A stretch of DNA of 64,000 nucleotides from Septoria linicola (lineage: Eukaryota > Ascomycota > Dothideomycetes > Mycosphaerellales > Mycosphaerellaceae). Under the pieces are notes generated by a model. The model did not search any database and was not told where the DNA came from. It saw only the letters and a program-made list of their open reading frames with translations. Made by a program: the position numbers and the translations under genes. The DNA lies in assembly GCA_024114885.1 (NCBI GenBank), contig CP099421.1, positions 1,674,001-1,738,000 on the forward strand, read 5' to 3'. How positions within the stretch are numbered: the first letter of the stretch is position 1; each line of letters opens with the position of its first letter. Positions 32,154 to 43,110 of this stretch are shown here, piece by piece.

Positions 32154-32650
32154 TTATCTTGTGTAAGTAATGTCGTTGTCGTCTTCTTGGTTGTCGACAT
32201 CAGCTGCCAGCAATTGCTCTACGGCTCTGACCTTGTCTTCGAAGCCTTGTTTCTTATCTGCAGAACTAAATTAGCAGTTTTCCCCTTTCAGAGACCATGT
32301 GCATTGAAGTACCGGTCCTGCTTCCTACTCTGATGTCGCTTTGGATACGGACTACGCCTCGAGCATGTAGCATGGCATGACACTGGCCGATCACCTTCAT
32401 GCACTCATCCCACGAGCCCTGTAGTGTGGTCCCCGCGCTGTGCATGGAGTACTTCAGTCCACTCTTCTTCAGCAGCCGTTGCACTTCAGCTACTTCCTTG
32501 GAGACCGAGGCTGTAGGTGTTCCCAATGGTATCAAGCAAAAGTATTTTGGTGGGTCAACTTGTGATTCCAGCTCGCAGAGTGGGACAGCTTCACTAACCT
32601 GCAGTGCAAGAGGCGGGAGTAGGCAGCTTATCTGGTTGCTCTTCGGCCAT
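32154..32650 (-). CDS. MTH1187/YkoF-type thiamine-binding protein (ECM15-like)
   Basis: Exons 32650-32599, 32558-32313 and 32257-32154 give 133 residues. The core (CLIPLGTPTASVSKEVAEVQ, GLKYSMHSAGTTLQGSWDE, GVVRIQSDIRVGSRT) matches the small ferredoxin-like family that includes yeast Ecm15 and archaeal MTH1187. These bind thiamine-related ligands and form tetramers. Intron 2 (55 nt, TGCTAAT branch, TGCAG acceptor) is convincing. Intron 1 is only 40 nt with an unusual CAAG acceptor, but it is the one that joins MAEEQPDKLPT to the core in frame. The last exon ends DNQEDDNDITYTR. Role in fungi is not established. Confidence 0.8.
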
Positions 32651-33118
32651 TTTCTTGATCAGGTATGCTAATTGTGGCGACGAGTCCATGCCAGATGTGA
32701 TGTTGATGGCATCGTGGGCATGTTAAACTTCGACCCTTGCCTCTTTCTCGTTCGCTCCCGTTGCTCTCCTCGTTCCACAAAACACAGGCAAAATCCCAGA
32801 ACAATCAACTCTCACATGCATTGCTCCGCCTCAAAATCCGCCGTCAGTGGCGCCTGTCGCGTGCTCTTCGCTGACTGAGCTCGTAACCGCACGATAATTG
32901 AAGCAGGATATGCCTTTTCGAGACAATACACGCTGCGCGGTTGAAGAGAAAGCGGCTCGGCTCTCAAATCTGAATGCGACTATGACAGGCGACTCGATCT
33001 TTGTCTGGCGTGCAGTGCCGCGAGCTCGAACCTTCTGCCTAGCTACTTCATCAGTCGGCTCCTCCACGTCGTATCGACTTCATGGCTCAGCAGGTGTCCT
33101 CAATTCTGTTCGTGCACG
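32651..33118. other. Divergent intergenic region
   Basis: Between the ECM15-like and IPK1 genes. A short upstream frame (MAQQVSSILFVHDEH) overlaps the IPK1 start and could be an upstream ORF. Confidence 0.4.
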
Positions 33119-34108
33119 ATGAGCATCCCTGTCTGGTTTGTGGCACTCGAGCCGCCAAGCCTGTACTCGAGCCAGCCATCGACAACAGGAAACACAGCCC
33201 GGAAATGCAAGCTGGTCTACCTGAATGAAGGCGGCGCAAATTTTGTCTTCAGGATTCTTGCAGAGGAGAACGATGAACTACCACGGCCACTTCGGAGGAA
33301 ACTGCTGCGAATTCCCAAGAATCTATCCCATGTGGTCTCAGCCGAGGAACAACTTCAAGCCTTGGACACGAACTTCACACAACTATTTCCAGCAGACAAT
33401 TTGATACATCACGAGCTCATAAAATTAGACGCTGGCGTTCCACAAGCGCTGAATCGTATGCTGGTGAGTCTCATAAGACCCAATCATCGTCTGGACGACT
33501 TGCTTCCAAGCCAAGCAATGTCTGGAATGCTTGTGACGGATATGACACCGGATGTCGGCGAGGTGTTGCTGCAGCTGAAACCCAAATGGCTTGCTCAATC
33601 GTTGAATGCACCTTCGGAGGCAAGGAGGTGTCGAACGTGTGCCGTTCGTGCTCACAGAGCATCTGAGCGAATACGCACCGTAACAGATGCACAGGAGAGT
33701 TGTCCTCTCGAACTCGTGAGCAGCGATGTCGCACAGCGACAGAATGCAGTCCATGCGGTGACTACCGATGTCCTGATTCGCGAGTACCTTCTCATCCATG
33801 CACAGCCTTTATTGCAGCAACTGCGTGTCTGCCAGCTCGAATTTGACCGACATGGCGTCCTGAGGACCTCTGGCACAGATGCAGTATTCTCGCTGTGCAA
33901 GGCGATGACCCTTAGGGACTGTACATTATTCGTCAAGCGATCTGGTAACAGCGTTGAGGGAAGGCTAGGCGATCTCGATCTCAAGCATCCAGAGAAGTTC
34001 CCGCGTTGGAAGAAGGTCGAGGCAAATCTCATCGCTGGCGGGTGGTACACAAACACAGAAAACAGGGATCACTTGGCCGTCGAGAGAGTCTGCCTTCTTT
34101 CGCGCTGA
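33119..34108 (+). CDS. Inositol-pentakisphosphate 2-kinase (IPK1 family)
   Basis: A 329-residue single-exon protein. It would phosphorylate inositol 1,3,4,5,6-pentakisphosphate at the 2-position to make phytate (IP6), needed for mRNA export and other nuclear functions. Visible family landmarks are LVYLNEGGANFVF (nucleotide-binding N-lobe), LLQLKPKWLAQS with the conserved lysines, and RRCRTCAVRAHR (zinc-site-like Cys cluster of the family). The later block FSLCKAMTLRDCTLFV leads to the terminal CLLSR motif. The start at 33119 is the first ATG in the frame; residues 1-30 show no homology and a slightly later start cannot be excluded. Length is short but normal for fungal IPK1 proteins. Confidence 0.85.
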   Translation: MSIPVWFVALEPPSLYSSQPSTTGNTARKCKLVYLNEGGANFVFRILAEENDELPRPLRRKLLRIPKNLSHVVSAEEQLQALDTNFTQLFPADNLIHHELIKLDAGVPQALNRMLVSLIRPNHRLDDLLPSQAMSGMLVTDMTPDVGEVLLQLKPKWLAQSLNAPSEARRCRTCAVRAHRASERIRTVTDAQESCPLELVSSDVAQRQNAVHAVTTDVLIREYLLIHAQPLLQQLRVCQLEFDRHGVLRTSGTDAVFSLCKAMTLRDCTLFVKRSGNSVEGRLGDLDLKHPEKFPRWKKVEANLIAGGWYTNTENRDHLAVERVCLLSR

Positions 34109-34935
34109 AGACCTGGGCTGTTCAACCACGGACTCTACAGGCGAATGCACCTGTTCCGATCGCTCCATGGCACAGTCCGGATAAGGTTCCTATCAGCCTG
34201 CCTGCTGCTCACGCCTCGCGGCTGGCAGTGACGGAGCGTCAAAGTCTTGAGAACTTCTATTCACTTCCATGACGGCCATCGCAAGCACCTCGTGCGTCAC
34301 TCGGCACTCACTAATCTAGCTCGCACTTAAGCGTTGCCGAGACTTGTCCACTGCACGAAAGATCTGCTCTAGCTGGGGTGCCATGCTCATGCGACCCGAA
34401 AATCACGAATTGCGTAGCACAAGTCAAGAGGCACCTGTGTGGACCAATAACACCATATATCTGGCTCTGAGCTACTCTGGCCTCCAGATCTGCTCCGCCA
34501 TCTTGCCTATGCCACTGCTAAGCCCTCCCACGACACAATATTTGAAGATCTTTGCAAGGATGCATATCCCGGAGTATGACGCCGACCGAGAGACTGCCGA
34601 ACTAGACATGCACAAATGGCCAGAGACCCACTCCATGGCCACTGCGTTCAACCTGCCACGTCCACTATGATCTCAGCTGCTTAACAATCGCAACATATTG
34701 TCCGTGATCTGTTGCTTGAGGTAACGCAATCTTTACCGCGACACCGCATTCGCCTGCGCAGAAATTTTGCAAATGGGACAACATCGGCAGCCTGACTGCA
34801 GCGATGGCTTTCCATATATATTCATCTCGTGCAACGAGAGGTGCTCCACGATCCAATTCTTCTTGCAAACACACAAGGAACCACAGGACTAAACAGAAGC
34901 TTTCGAATTGAGCAATCATCCTTACAAACGACAAA
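34109..34935. other. Intergenic, promoter of alcohol dehydrogenase
   Basis: No gene seen. The last ~100 bases are A-rich (TTACAAACGACAAAATGG) as in many fungal leaders. Confidence 0.4.
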
Positions 34936-36059
34936 ATGGCATCTGACTCTGCATTCGAAGGGTGGTGCGGCCTCAACAAGGAGAGCGCCGAGGGCAACAT
35001 GGTCTGGCAAGGCTATGAGCCTAAGGAATGGCAGGAGACTGATGTCGACATCGAGGTGAGTCATGGCTTGTGGTCTGCAGTCTGAGATGTGGAACTAACA
35101 ATCGAGACCAGATCTCCCACTGCGGTGTCTGCGGATCTGACATGCACGTCCTCCGTTCTGGCTGGGGGCCAACCGACTACCCCGTTGTGGTTGGGCACGA
35201 AATCGTCGGCAAGGCTATTCGTGTTGGCAAAGATGTCACGTCTGGCGTCAAGGTTGGCGACCGCGTCGGTGTCGGCGCTCAAGCCGGCTCATGCCTCAAA
35301 GGAGACTGCTACGAATGCAACAACGATGACGAGCAATACTGCAAGAACAACTTCGTGATGACCTATGGCGGCAAGTGGCCGTCTGGAGCCAAGGCGCAAG
35401 GTGGATATGCCAAATACTGGCGTGGCTCAGGACATTTTGTCTTCAATATCCCGGACCAGATCCCCTCTGAGGCTGCAGCGCCCATGCTTTGTGGAGGCGT
35501 CACGGTGTACAACCCGTTGAAGACCAATGGTGTCGGCCCAGGAAAGCGAGTTGGTATCATCGGCATTGGTGGTTTGGGACATATGGGCATTATGTTCGCC
35601 AAGGCACTTGGTGCAGACAAGGTTGTGGCCATTTCGCGAAACGACAGCAAGAAAGAAGATGCGCTCAAGATGGGTGCCGATGACCTGATTGCTACTGAAG
35701 AAGACGGCTGGAACGAGAAGCACAGGAACTCCCTCGACGTGATTGTCTGCACTGTCAGCTCGCCAAAAATGCCGATGGGTGGCTACTTGGACCTTCTGGA
35801 CGTCGGCGGCACATTCGTGCAGGTCGGCGCACCTGATGATGTCCTTCCACCCTTCGCAGCCTTCGCCATCATCATGAAGAAGGTGACCATCACTGGCTCT
35901 CTTGTCGGTTCACCCGCACAGATCCGTGAGATGTTCGAGCTTGCTGCTCGACAGGGTGTCATCCCATGGACCCAAAAGAGAGCTATGAGCGAGGCCAACC
36001 AGGTCATTGTCGACTTTGAGGACGGCAAGCCACGCTACAGATATGTGCTTGAGAACTGA
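34936..36059 (+). CDS. NADP-dependent zinc alcohol dehydrogenase (ADH6/7-CAD family)
   Basis: Exons 34936-35055 and 35112-36059 (56-nt intron, GTGAGT donor, phase 0) give 355 residues. The splice joins DVDIE to ISHCGVCGSDMHV. Catalytic zinc ligands are in HCGVCGSD and GHE. The structural-zinc cysteines are in CLKGDCYECNNDDEQYC, and the nucleotide-binding loop is GIGGLGHMG. This subgroup reduces aromatic and medium-chain aldehydes with NADPH in the cytosol, as in cinnamyl alcohol dehydrogenases and yeast ADH6/7. Substrate range cannot be read from sequence. The downstream tyrosine phosphatase is on the same strand but separated by 600 bases. Confidence 0.9.
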
Positions 36060-36671
36060 GTGCAAGATACCCCAGCTAGAATGATGATACCTTGTACATA
36101 GTGCTGAACGACTTCCTTTATGACCTCAATCGCTAGACTGCTCTCAAACTCCTACATCTTTCCATGAGCAATGATACGTCAACCGATATCTCTATTACTG
36201 CTTTACAATGCTTTCATGAATACAAGCACATTCATCAGTATCGAAAAGAAAAGCCTGATGCACTACGGCTCGGAGTGTGAGCAAAGATTGTACTGATAAT
36301 TACAGCTACGATCCCGCACGCATACGATAGACTGTAGTGATCGGTCTCCGATGGTGTACCCAAGACGAAGAGTCCAACCAGGCCGGTAGAAAAGGTTTCT
36401 TGGCAAGCCGCAGGAAGGCGGTCCGGAGGGAAGGATGATTCAAGCCCATGTGGAAGCAATGATAGGCCGTCTCGTACGCCTAACTCTACAACATTTACTT
36501 ATGCAACGAGATATGGAATGGTCATGTATAGTGCGATCGCATACAAGCGGAGGTCGTCTAATGTCACAAAACGGCACAGCCGGCTAATGTTACGCCGAGA
36601 TAGCATAACATAAGTCTTGAACGCTGCTATCGTTCCATCTGGTTCGTTATTGACATCAACTACCACACCTA
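36060..36671. other. Intergenic, no gene seen
   Basis: About 600 relatively AT-rich bases, 3' flank of the dehydrogenase and promoter of the phosphatase gene. Confidence 0.4.
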
Positions 36672-37478
36672 ATGGCTCCAGACCTGCCCTCTCCGCCGTT
36701 CGTGGACGTGCCGGGAACTGCCAACTTTCGTGATGCTGGCGATGGCAAGACGTTCAGGCAAGGCTTGCTGTATCGATCCGCAGACCCGAGCAAAGCGACT
36801 GAAGAGGGACTTGTGAAGATGCAAAAAGACCTAAGCATATCGCATATCTTCGATCTCAGATCAACGCCAGAGATACAAAGAGACGGACCCGAATGGCAAG
36901 GCGTAGAGGTGGATGTCGCCGATCCATTCGCAGAACATGGCATGACGCGCAAGTGGACGCCCGTCTTCGCGGCGAAGGACTATGGGCCGGAGCAGGTCGG
37001 GCTGAGATACCAGCACTATACGCGCACCGGATCGGAGGGTTTCGTCAAGGCATACTACGACATCATGTTGGCCGGTCCAGATGCCTATGGCAAGATATTC
37101 CGCTATCTTGCTGCTCCTAATGCGAAGCCTTGTCTCGTGCACTGCACAGCAGGAAAGGATAGGACAGGGGTTCTGGTGGCTCTCTTGAAAATGTTGGTCG
37201 GCGTGGACAAAGATGCTATTGGAGAGGAGTATGCCCTGACTGATAAGGGCTTGGAGCATCTCAAACCTCTCTTCACAGAGAGGCTGTTGAAGAACCCAGC
37301 GTTGCAGGGCAACAAAGATGGTGTTGCGAACATGACAAGCAGTAAGAAGGAGAATATGGTGGCAACAGTGGACATGATCGAGAAAGAGTTTGGAGGAGCC
37401 GAGAAGTACATGAGAAAATACTGCAAGCTGAATGATGAAGAGGTCGAGGGGTTGAGGAAGAACCTTGCCGCGAGGTGA
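36672..37478 (+). CDS. Tyrosine/dual-specificity phosphatase (Y_phosphatase3 type)
   Basis: A 268-residue single-exon protein of the family also called Siw14/tyrosine-phosphatase-like. The N-terminus (PGTANFRDAG, LYRSADPSKAT) and the active-site loop VHCTAGKDRTGV (C-x5-R) are diagnostic. The catalytic cysteine lies near residue 157. Fungal members of this group dephosphorylate phosphotyrosine, phosphoinositides or inositol pyrophosphates; which one applies cannot be judged. No signal peptide or membrane span. Length is normal. Confidence 0.9.
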   Translation: MAPDLPSPPFVDVPGTANFRDAGDGKTFRQGLLYRSADPSKATEEGLVKMQKDLSISHIFDLRSTPEIQRDGPEWQGVEVDVADPFAEHGMTRKWTPVFAAKDYGPEQVGLRYQHYTRTGSEGFVKAYYDIMLAGPDAYGKIFRYLAAPNAKPCLVHCTAGKDRTGVLVALLKMLVGVDKDAIGEEYALTDKGLEHLKPLFTERLLKNPALQGNKDGVANMTSSKKENMVATVDMIEKEFGGAEKYMRKYCKLNDEEVEGLRKNLAAR

Positions 37479-38033
37479 TGTGCCATGCGGCAGAGGTCTC
37501 GACTCTGATCGTTTCGTCTCGACTGTACGGGGATGCTGCAATCCAGTGCCTTGCGATTCAGATTGCCCGCCATTTTAGCGCTCGATTGCAGTGGTTTACA
37601 TTTCCTCGATAAGATAAGTGCTTGCGTTTGTCGGCGCTGCCGCATAAGATCTCTTTCAAGGCTCCGCAACATAAGTCGAGGGACACGCTAAACATCTGGG
37701 AAGATCTGCTTCGCAACCATAGAAGTGTAAAGCGGCTTTTGCTCGGTGCAGACCACATCGTACAGCATAGCAGCCTCCATACTGATATGTTGTGTTACGC
37801 ATTTCGGCTGAGTTGACAGAGCGTACAGAGCTCGAGTAGATGTCAACGGCAGCATTGTGCCGTGTGTAATCGCAACTGAGCAAAAGTTATCGTCCGATGT
37901 TCAATAATATATGTCGGAGTTTAGCACCGGATTTTGCATGCACGCACCCTGGGAAAGCTTAAATATCGCTCTTGCCTAGATTTCTCAAAGTTCGGCCTCC
38001 CATCGTGCAACCACAACACAACACAGCGCCAAC
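37479..38033. other. Intergenic, promoter of UTP11
   Basis: No gene seen; short frames only. Confidence 0.4.
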
Positions 38034-38819
38034 ATGTCCTCGCTACGAAACGCTGTACAGCGTCGCAACCATCGCGAGCGTGCACAGCCTGCCGAACGCG
38101 CAAAATGGGGTCTCCTCGAAAAGCGCAAAGATTACAAACTTCGCGCTGCAGACCACAAGACGAAAACGAAAAAGATCAAGGCCTTGCAAAGCAAGGCTTC
38201 TGAACGAAATGAGGATGAATTTTACTTCTCTATGGTCAACAATGCGTCCAAGGGCGGCATTCGAGTGAGCAAAAGGGGAGAGGCCAACAATGGAGGCGCA
38301 GCTGGGGCCATGGACGTCGATGTGGTGAGGTTGATGAAGACACAAGACGCGGGATATCTGAGGACGCAGCTGCAAAGAGTCAGGAACCAGAAAAAGAGGG
38401 TGGAAGGAGAGATTGTCCTCGGCGAGACTGGTGTTGATGTGCAGCCGGGTGATGACAGAATTGTGTTTGACGACGATCAGGATGAAGATGTGGCTGTGAG
38501 ACCACTTGGTGGCAAGCAGACCGACGATGATGTCGATCTAGACATGGACCTGGACGGACTTGACGACGACGGAGAGAGTGGCGACGAGAGCGCGAGTGAG
38601 GATGAAAAGGACCTGACACCCGAGCAGAAGCGACTACGACGACGAAAGAGGCACGCTATGGAGGTCAATCGCAAGAAGCTGGAAGCACTAGAGGAACAGG
38701 AAGAGAAGCTCAGTGCCGCGCTGGAAGGCGTAGACCACCAGCGTGCAAAGATGAACGGCACGGCAGGAGGAGTAAACAAGAGTGGGATGAAGTTCAAGGT
38801 CCGACAACGAAAGAAATGA
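38034..38819 (+). CDS. UTP11: U3 snoRNA-associated protein 11 (small-subunit processome)
   Basis: A 261-residue protein. MSSLRNAVQRRNHRERAQP, WGLLEKRKDYKLRAADH and DEFYFSMVNNASKGG are the diagnostic N-terminal blocks of Utp11. Utp11 is part of the 90S pre-ribosome, needed for processing of 18S rRNA in the nucleolus. The middle holds an acidic run (DDDVDLDMDLDGLDDDGES) and the C-terminal part basic coiled-coil-like helices. Its stop lies 61 bases from the end of the convergent SDR gene. Intact, as expected for an essential gene. Confidence 0.95.
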   Translation: MSSLRNAVQRRNHRERAQPAERAKWGLLEKRKDYKLRAADHKTKTKKIKALQSKASERNEDEFYFSMVNNASKGGIRVSKRGEANNGGAAGAMDVDVVRLMKTQDAGYLRTQLQRVRNQKKRVEGEIVLGETGVDVQPGDDRIVFDDDQDEDVAVRPLGGKQTDDDVDLDMDLDGLDDDGESGDESASEDEKDLTPEQKRLRRRKRHAMEVNRKKLEALEEQEEKLSAALEGVDHQRAKMNGTAGGVNKSGMKFKVRQRKK

Positions 38820-38880
38820 ATGGGACAGTTTCAAGACATAATGCTTGCATACAGTCTGAGGCAGAAGACCTGGGACTACA

Positions 38881-39669
38881 CTACATCCTGGCGCTCATCC
38901 TAGTCGCTGCATCCAAACGGTAACACTCGCCATTCATGTACGAGTTCTCGATGCACTGGCGCACGAAGCCAGCAAACTCGCTCGCCTTGCCCAATCGCTT
39001 TGGATACTCCGCTTGTCGCTTCAAGGCAGTCTGGACCTTCTCTGGTAGCTGCTTCGACATGTTGGTTTCAAACAAACTTGGAGCAATAGAGACAGCTCGG
39101 ATGCCGTTTCCAGCCAAATCTCGTGCCAGTACCAAAGTCATGCTGCGGATCGCACCCTTGGTGGCCGCATAGGAAAGCTGTCCAACCTGTCCTTCAAACG
39201 CAGAAGAGGAAGAAACCATGACTATCACGCCACGCTCGTTGTCTTCTATTGGCGAGTTCCGTGCAAGATGTGGAAGCGTAAGACGGATTGTGTTTAGCAC
39301 TCCTCGAAGATTGATATCAATGACAAAATCAATCTTGCCCATGTCGATGGGGTTGAGATCCTTGTCGAGCAACTTTCCTGGTAGTCCGACTCCAGCTGCT
39401 GGAATAAGACCACCAAGTGGCTTGTCTGCAGTCTTGGCCCAGTCTGCCGCGCTATCAATGGCGTTCTTGAGCGAGTCCGAGTCGGTCACATCCACTTCGA
39501 AGAATTTTGCGCGGTCTTGCCCAAGCTTCTTGACGACGTTTGCGCCGGATTCGGGGTTCATGTCCAGAATTGCTACGTAGCCGCCATGGTTGTAGAGGTC
39601 TTCTGCAGTGGCGAGACCCAGACCAGAGGCACCACCGGTGATGATGAATGTTCGGTCTTTGACGTGCAT
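38881..39669 (-). CDS. Short-chain dehydrogenase, 17beta-HSD10/3-hydroxyacyl-CoA dehydrogenase-like, possible PTS1
   Basis: A 262-residue classical SDR. The cofactor loop is TGGASGLG, the motif ILDMNPES at strand 2 suggests NAD preference (Asp), and the catalytic parts are MVSSSSAFEG and YAATKG. Overall order resembles human HSD17B10-type enzymes that oxidise 3-hydroxyacyl-CoA and steroids. The C-terminus ends MSARM, and ARM fits the loose PTS1 consensus, so peroxisomal import is possible. A CCTCGG box lies about 105 bases upstream. Together with the thiolase this hints at a role in fatty-acid degradation, which is inference. Confidence 0.88.
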   Translation of the reverse strand: MHVKDRTFIITGGASGLGLATAEDLYNHGGYVAILDMNPESGANVVKKLGQDRAKFFEVDVTDSDSLKNAIDSAADWAKTADKPLGGLIPAAGVGLPGKLLDKDLNPIDMGKIDFVIDINLRGVLNTIRLTLPHLARNSPIEDNERGVIVMVSSSSAFEGQVGQLSYAATKGAIRSMTLVLARDLAGNGIRAVSIAPSLFETNMSKQLPEKVQTALKRQAEYPKRLGKASEFAGFVRQCIENSYMNGECYRLDAATRMSARM

Positions 39670-40304
39670 TGTGCTGTTTGTGCAGTGTTCTTGATGAGTC
39701 TGGGTTAGCGGACGGGGTTATTGTTAGAAGTGAGATGTAAAGTAGGACATGATGCCGAGACGTCGAACATCGAGCCTCGGTATCTACATTAGACTAATCC
39801 ACGAACGAATCACTGTCTTTTGCCTTGCGCACAATGTCGATCAAGATGTGTCTATGCATCGAGGCTCTGTGACAACTCATTTGAGCGCTGTCACGATGCC
39901 ACGCAATTGCAGCTTCCATTGTGAAGTGGAATAGATTCGTGCGAGATTTGCATGTGACTGCAGAGCTAACTAGAGCGGAGCTTCACCCTGCCGCCAATCC
40001 TAAAATGTGAGCTAGTCCATGTATTCCTCCTACACTGGGTTTGTGCTCAAGAATATCATCACGTCTAGAAGCTCCTCATGTCATCAACGAGTCTGGCAGA
40101 CGAGATCAAGCTTAGTCGTAACATTCAAGATATATCGTCGGCGAGCTCACAAAAAACTTCGATATCTCTACAGTTATGCTACATTTGATCCACACAGCTT
40201 CTTACATCTTCAGCCTTGCCAATCAGGGTGTAAAATAGCAAGATTATCCACGCTTAATGGTGCCTGGATGACAGTCACACCCTTCAGAACACCTGACCTG
40301 CTCG
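39670..40304. other. Intergenic region upstream of SDR
   Basis: SDR promoter and 3' flank of the Cys-repeat gene. Contains one CCTCGG box at 39775-39780. No gene seen. Confidence 0.4.
39775..39780. promoter_or_regulatory. CCTCGG box upstream of SDR
   Basis: A single copy of the hexamer recognised by FarA/FarB-type regulators, about 105 bases before the SDR start. One copy is expected by chance every ~2 kb on either strand, so this is suggestive only. Confidence 0.25.
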
Positions 40305-43110
40305 CTAGGGCACGAACGCACAGGATCCATCAGGCAACGTATCGAAGCCGTTGGGGCAGACGCACAAGTTGGTTCCTGGAGTCCTCAATTTTGGAGCTGG
40401 GCACAAAGGCTCACAGCTGGCTCCGTCCAGGAGTTCTGTTCCAGATGGACACTGGCACTGGTCGTTGGCGTCTCTGTACTGTCTCGTGACGCAAGGATCG
40501 ACACATGTCCCATCCGAGAGCGTGGCGTGATCGGGATCGCACTCGCACTTGCCGGTCGCTGCGTTCCCCTCTTGACACAGTCCAGAACACTCTGCTTCAC
40601 AGGTGAATAGTGCCGCGCCAGGAAGTCGAGTCAGCTCGAAGCCATCGTTGCACAAGCAATCCTTCTCGCCATTTCGATATTCGTTGGCGCCACATTTGGC
40701 AAGACAAGTCTGATCGACGAGTTCAGTGTCAGCGGGGCATGTGCAGCCGCCTTTGCCGTCTTTGACCTTGCCATCGTAGCATTCGTAGGGAGCACACTCT
40801 CCGCCAGACTCGTACCTGTCAGCATCGCAGACACAATGGCCATCAACGTCGGTGATCTGGTCAGCCCTGCACACCTCGGCAGAAGAGGATACACAGGCAC
40901 TCCCATTATCGATCTGATCAGTAGGACACTTGCAAACGCCGCTTGCATCTCTGGTCATGTCAGAGCGACATTTTGCGACGCATTGACCATTGACGATCTC
41001 CTTGGTGGTTGATGGGCGGCATGGAACACAGTCGCCTTGAGTGTTGCGAACCTCAGATGGAGAGCAAGCCTCAACGCACTCGCCCCCGAATTTCACCCTA
41101 GATCCTCCGAGGCAGACACACTTGCCATCAGAGTCAAGTTGCTGATCGTTGCGGCAAGTGCTAGGAGCGACGCAGGCGCCGTTCTGCTCAATTGTAGTGC
41201 CAGGGCACGTGCATGTGCCTTGGGTATTACGGATCTGATCAGTGCGACAGGGAGTCACACAGTTATACTTGAACAGCTCCAATCCTGACTGGCAGGTGCA
41301 TCCACCTTTCATGTCCGGCACTTGGTTACCAGGGCAATCTACGGGCGGCACACATTGGCCATTTATTTCGGTGTTGCCATTCGAACAAATGCAGACTCCA
41401 GAAGTGTTCCTGGTTTGATCGACACGGTATTTCGGCAGGCACGACCCTTTATACACCTCCTTGGTCCGATCGATACAGATACACGAAACATCGTCTCGGA
41501 ACCTGAACTGGTCCGCTGGGCACTTGTCCACACATGAGTTCGTAACTTCTTCTTGTGTCGAGGAGCATGAGCAAGATCCATCTGCGCTTCGCGTCTGATC
41601 TGAGCGACACGAATCAAGGCATACTCCATTGACAACCTCTTGGGCTGGGGCTGAGCAGCGGCATGATCCAGTCTGGGGGTCGCGGAATTGGCCTGTCGAG
41701 CATTTCGCCACGCACGCTCCGGAGACCAGTTCTTGGTCTGTAGGGCAATTGCAAACACCCTGTGAGTCCCTGAGCTGGCCGCTGCGGCACCTCTCTTGGC
41801 ACGAGCCGTTCACAATCTCATAGTCGGCATCGCTGCAGGAGCATCCGCCGTCCTCATTGCGAGTTGTGTCGGTTGGACATCTGTCGACGCATGCGCCACG
41901 GACGTCTTCCTGTGTAGCAGAGCAAGCGCACACGCCTTCTGCGCTGCGAACCTGGTGTGTACGACACCTTTGTTTGCACAGTCCATTCACAAGGTCATCA
42001 TCTATGCTGTTGCAACGACATGCTCCGGTTTGATCATTACGTGACTGTCCCTCTGGACATTTGTCTACGCCACGTGAGTCCACCTGCTCCTGGTTGGCAG
42101 AGCATATGCAGACACCTTGATCGTTGCGGCCTATCTGGTCGCTGCGACATCTTGTTTGACAGGATCCGTTGACAAGCTCTTTGTCGACATCAGTGCAAAC
42201 ACACCGACCAGTCGTCGACGATCGCGAACCAGCAGGGCACGTGTCAATGGTGACACAGTTACCGTCAACGTCGTTCTGCGTATAAGGACACGAGCACACG
42301 CCTTTGTTGTTTCGTTGTTGATCAGCACGGCACTTCGCAAAGCACGAGTCTCCGACCAGCTCTTTCGTATAATCGCAACCACACTTTCCGGTAGTGTCGC
42401 GGACTTGATCGTCTGCGCACTTTGTGACGCAAATGCCGTTGACCTGCTCTTTGGTTGACTCGCAGGTGCATGCTCCAGTAGAGTCTCTAGTCTCGTCCTG
42501 GCGACACTTGAGAACGCATTCCCAGCAGCATCTCGAATCTGGTCCCGATGTGCACTTGGTTGTGCATACGCCGCTGACCTTCTCTTTTGAAGCTTCGCAT
42601 GCACACCTTCCAGCAGCATCTCGAACCTGGTCCGAGGTACACTTAGCTGTGCACAGACCGCTGACCTTCTCCTTCGAAGTCTCGCAGCCACATTTGCCAG
42701 CAGCATCTCGCACTTCGTCTTGTGCGCATTTTGCCACACAGTATCCGGCGACAGTTTCGTATGTCGGCTTGCATTGGCATTGTCCAGTCGTAGTATCGCG
42801 AGCCTGATTTTCGGCGCATTTAGTCTTTCAAGCTTGTCCAACTTGCTCTTGACCAGCGCCACAGCCACACTTGCCCGATATCGCATCACGGGTCTGATCG
42901 CGGCGACACTTGTAGACGCAGAACCCGTTGACTAGCTCTTTCGTGGCATCGCACTCGCACTTGCCTGACTTCGAACTGCGGATTTGGTCGGCACGACACT
43001 TAGTCTGGCAAGTCTCTCCTACGGCTTCGAAGCTCGCCGAACAGACGCAAGACTTCTTGTCGGAGCTCAAGACTTTTGGTGCAGGACAAGCCTTGCAGCC
43101 GCCATATCCA
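40305..43110 (-). repeat. Tandem coding repeats of about 28-33 codons
   Basis: About 31 diverged units encode the four-cysteine module. Units 5-7 (about 42500-42720) are the most alike at DNA level: CAGCAGCATCTCG recurs three times at nearly even spacing, suggesting recent duplication by unequal exchange. Unit 12 lacks its fourth cysteine and unit 20 has Tyr for its first. Confidence 0.75.

Noticed and set aside
42828..42830. TGA decoded as cysteine
   Set aside because: TGA is used as a normal stop elsewhere in the window (for example the end of UTP11), so recoding is not supported; a point change is simpler.
42131..42889. Second minus-strand frame of 252 codons in the Cys-repeat gene
   Set aside because: Out-of-frame shadow produced by the periodic repeats.
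40305..43110. CRISPR-like regular repeats
   Set aside because: The period is coding, in frame and diverged; there are no identical repeats with unique spacers.
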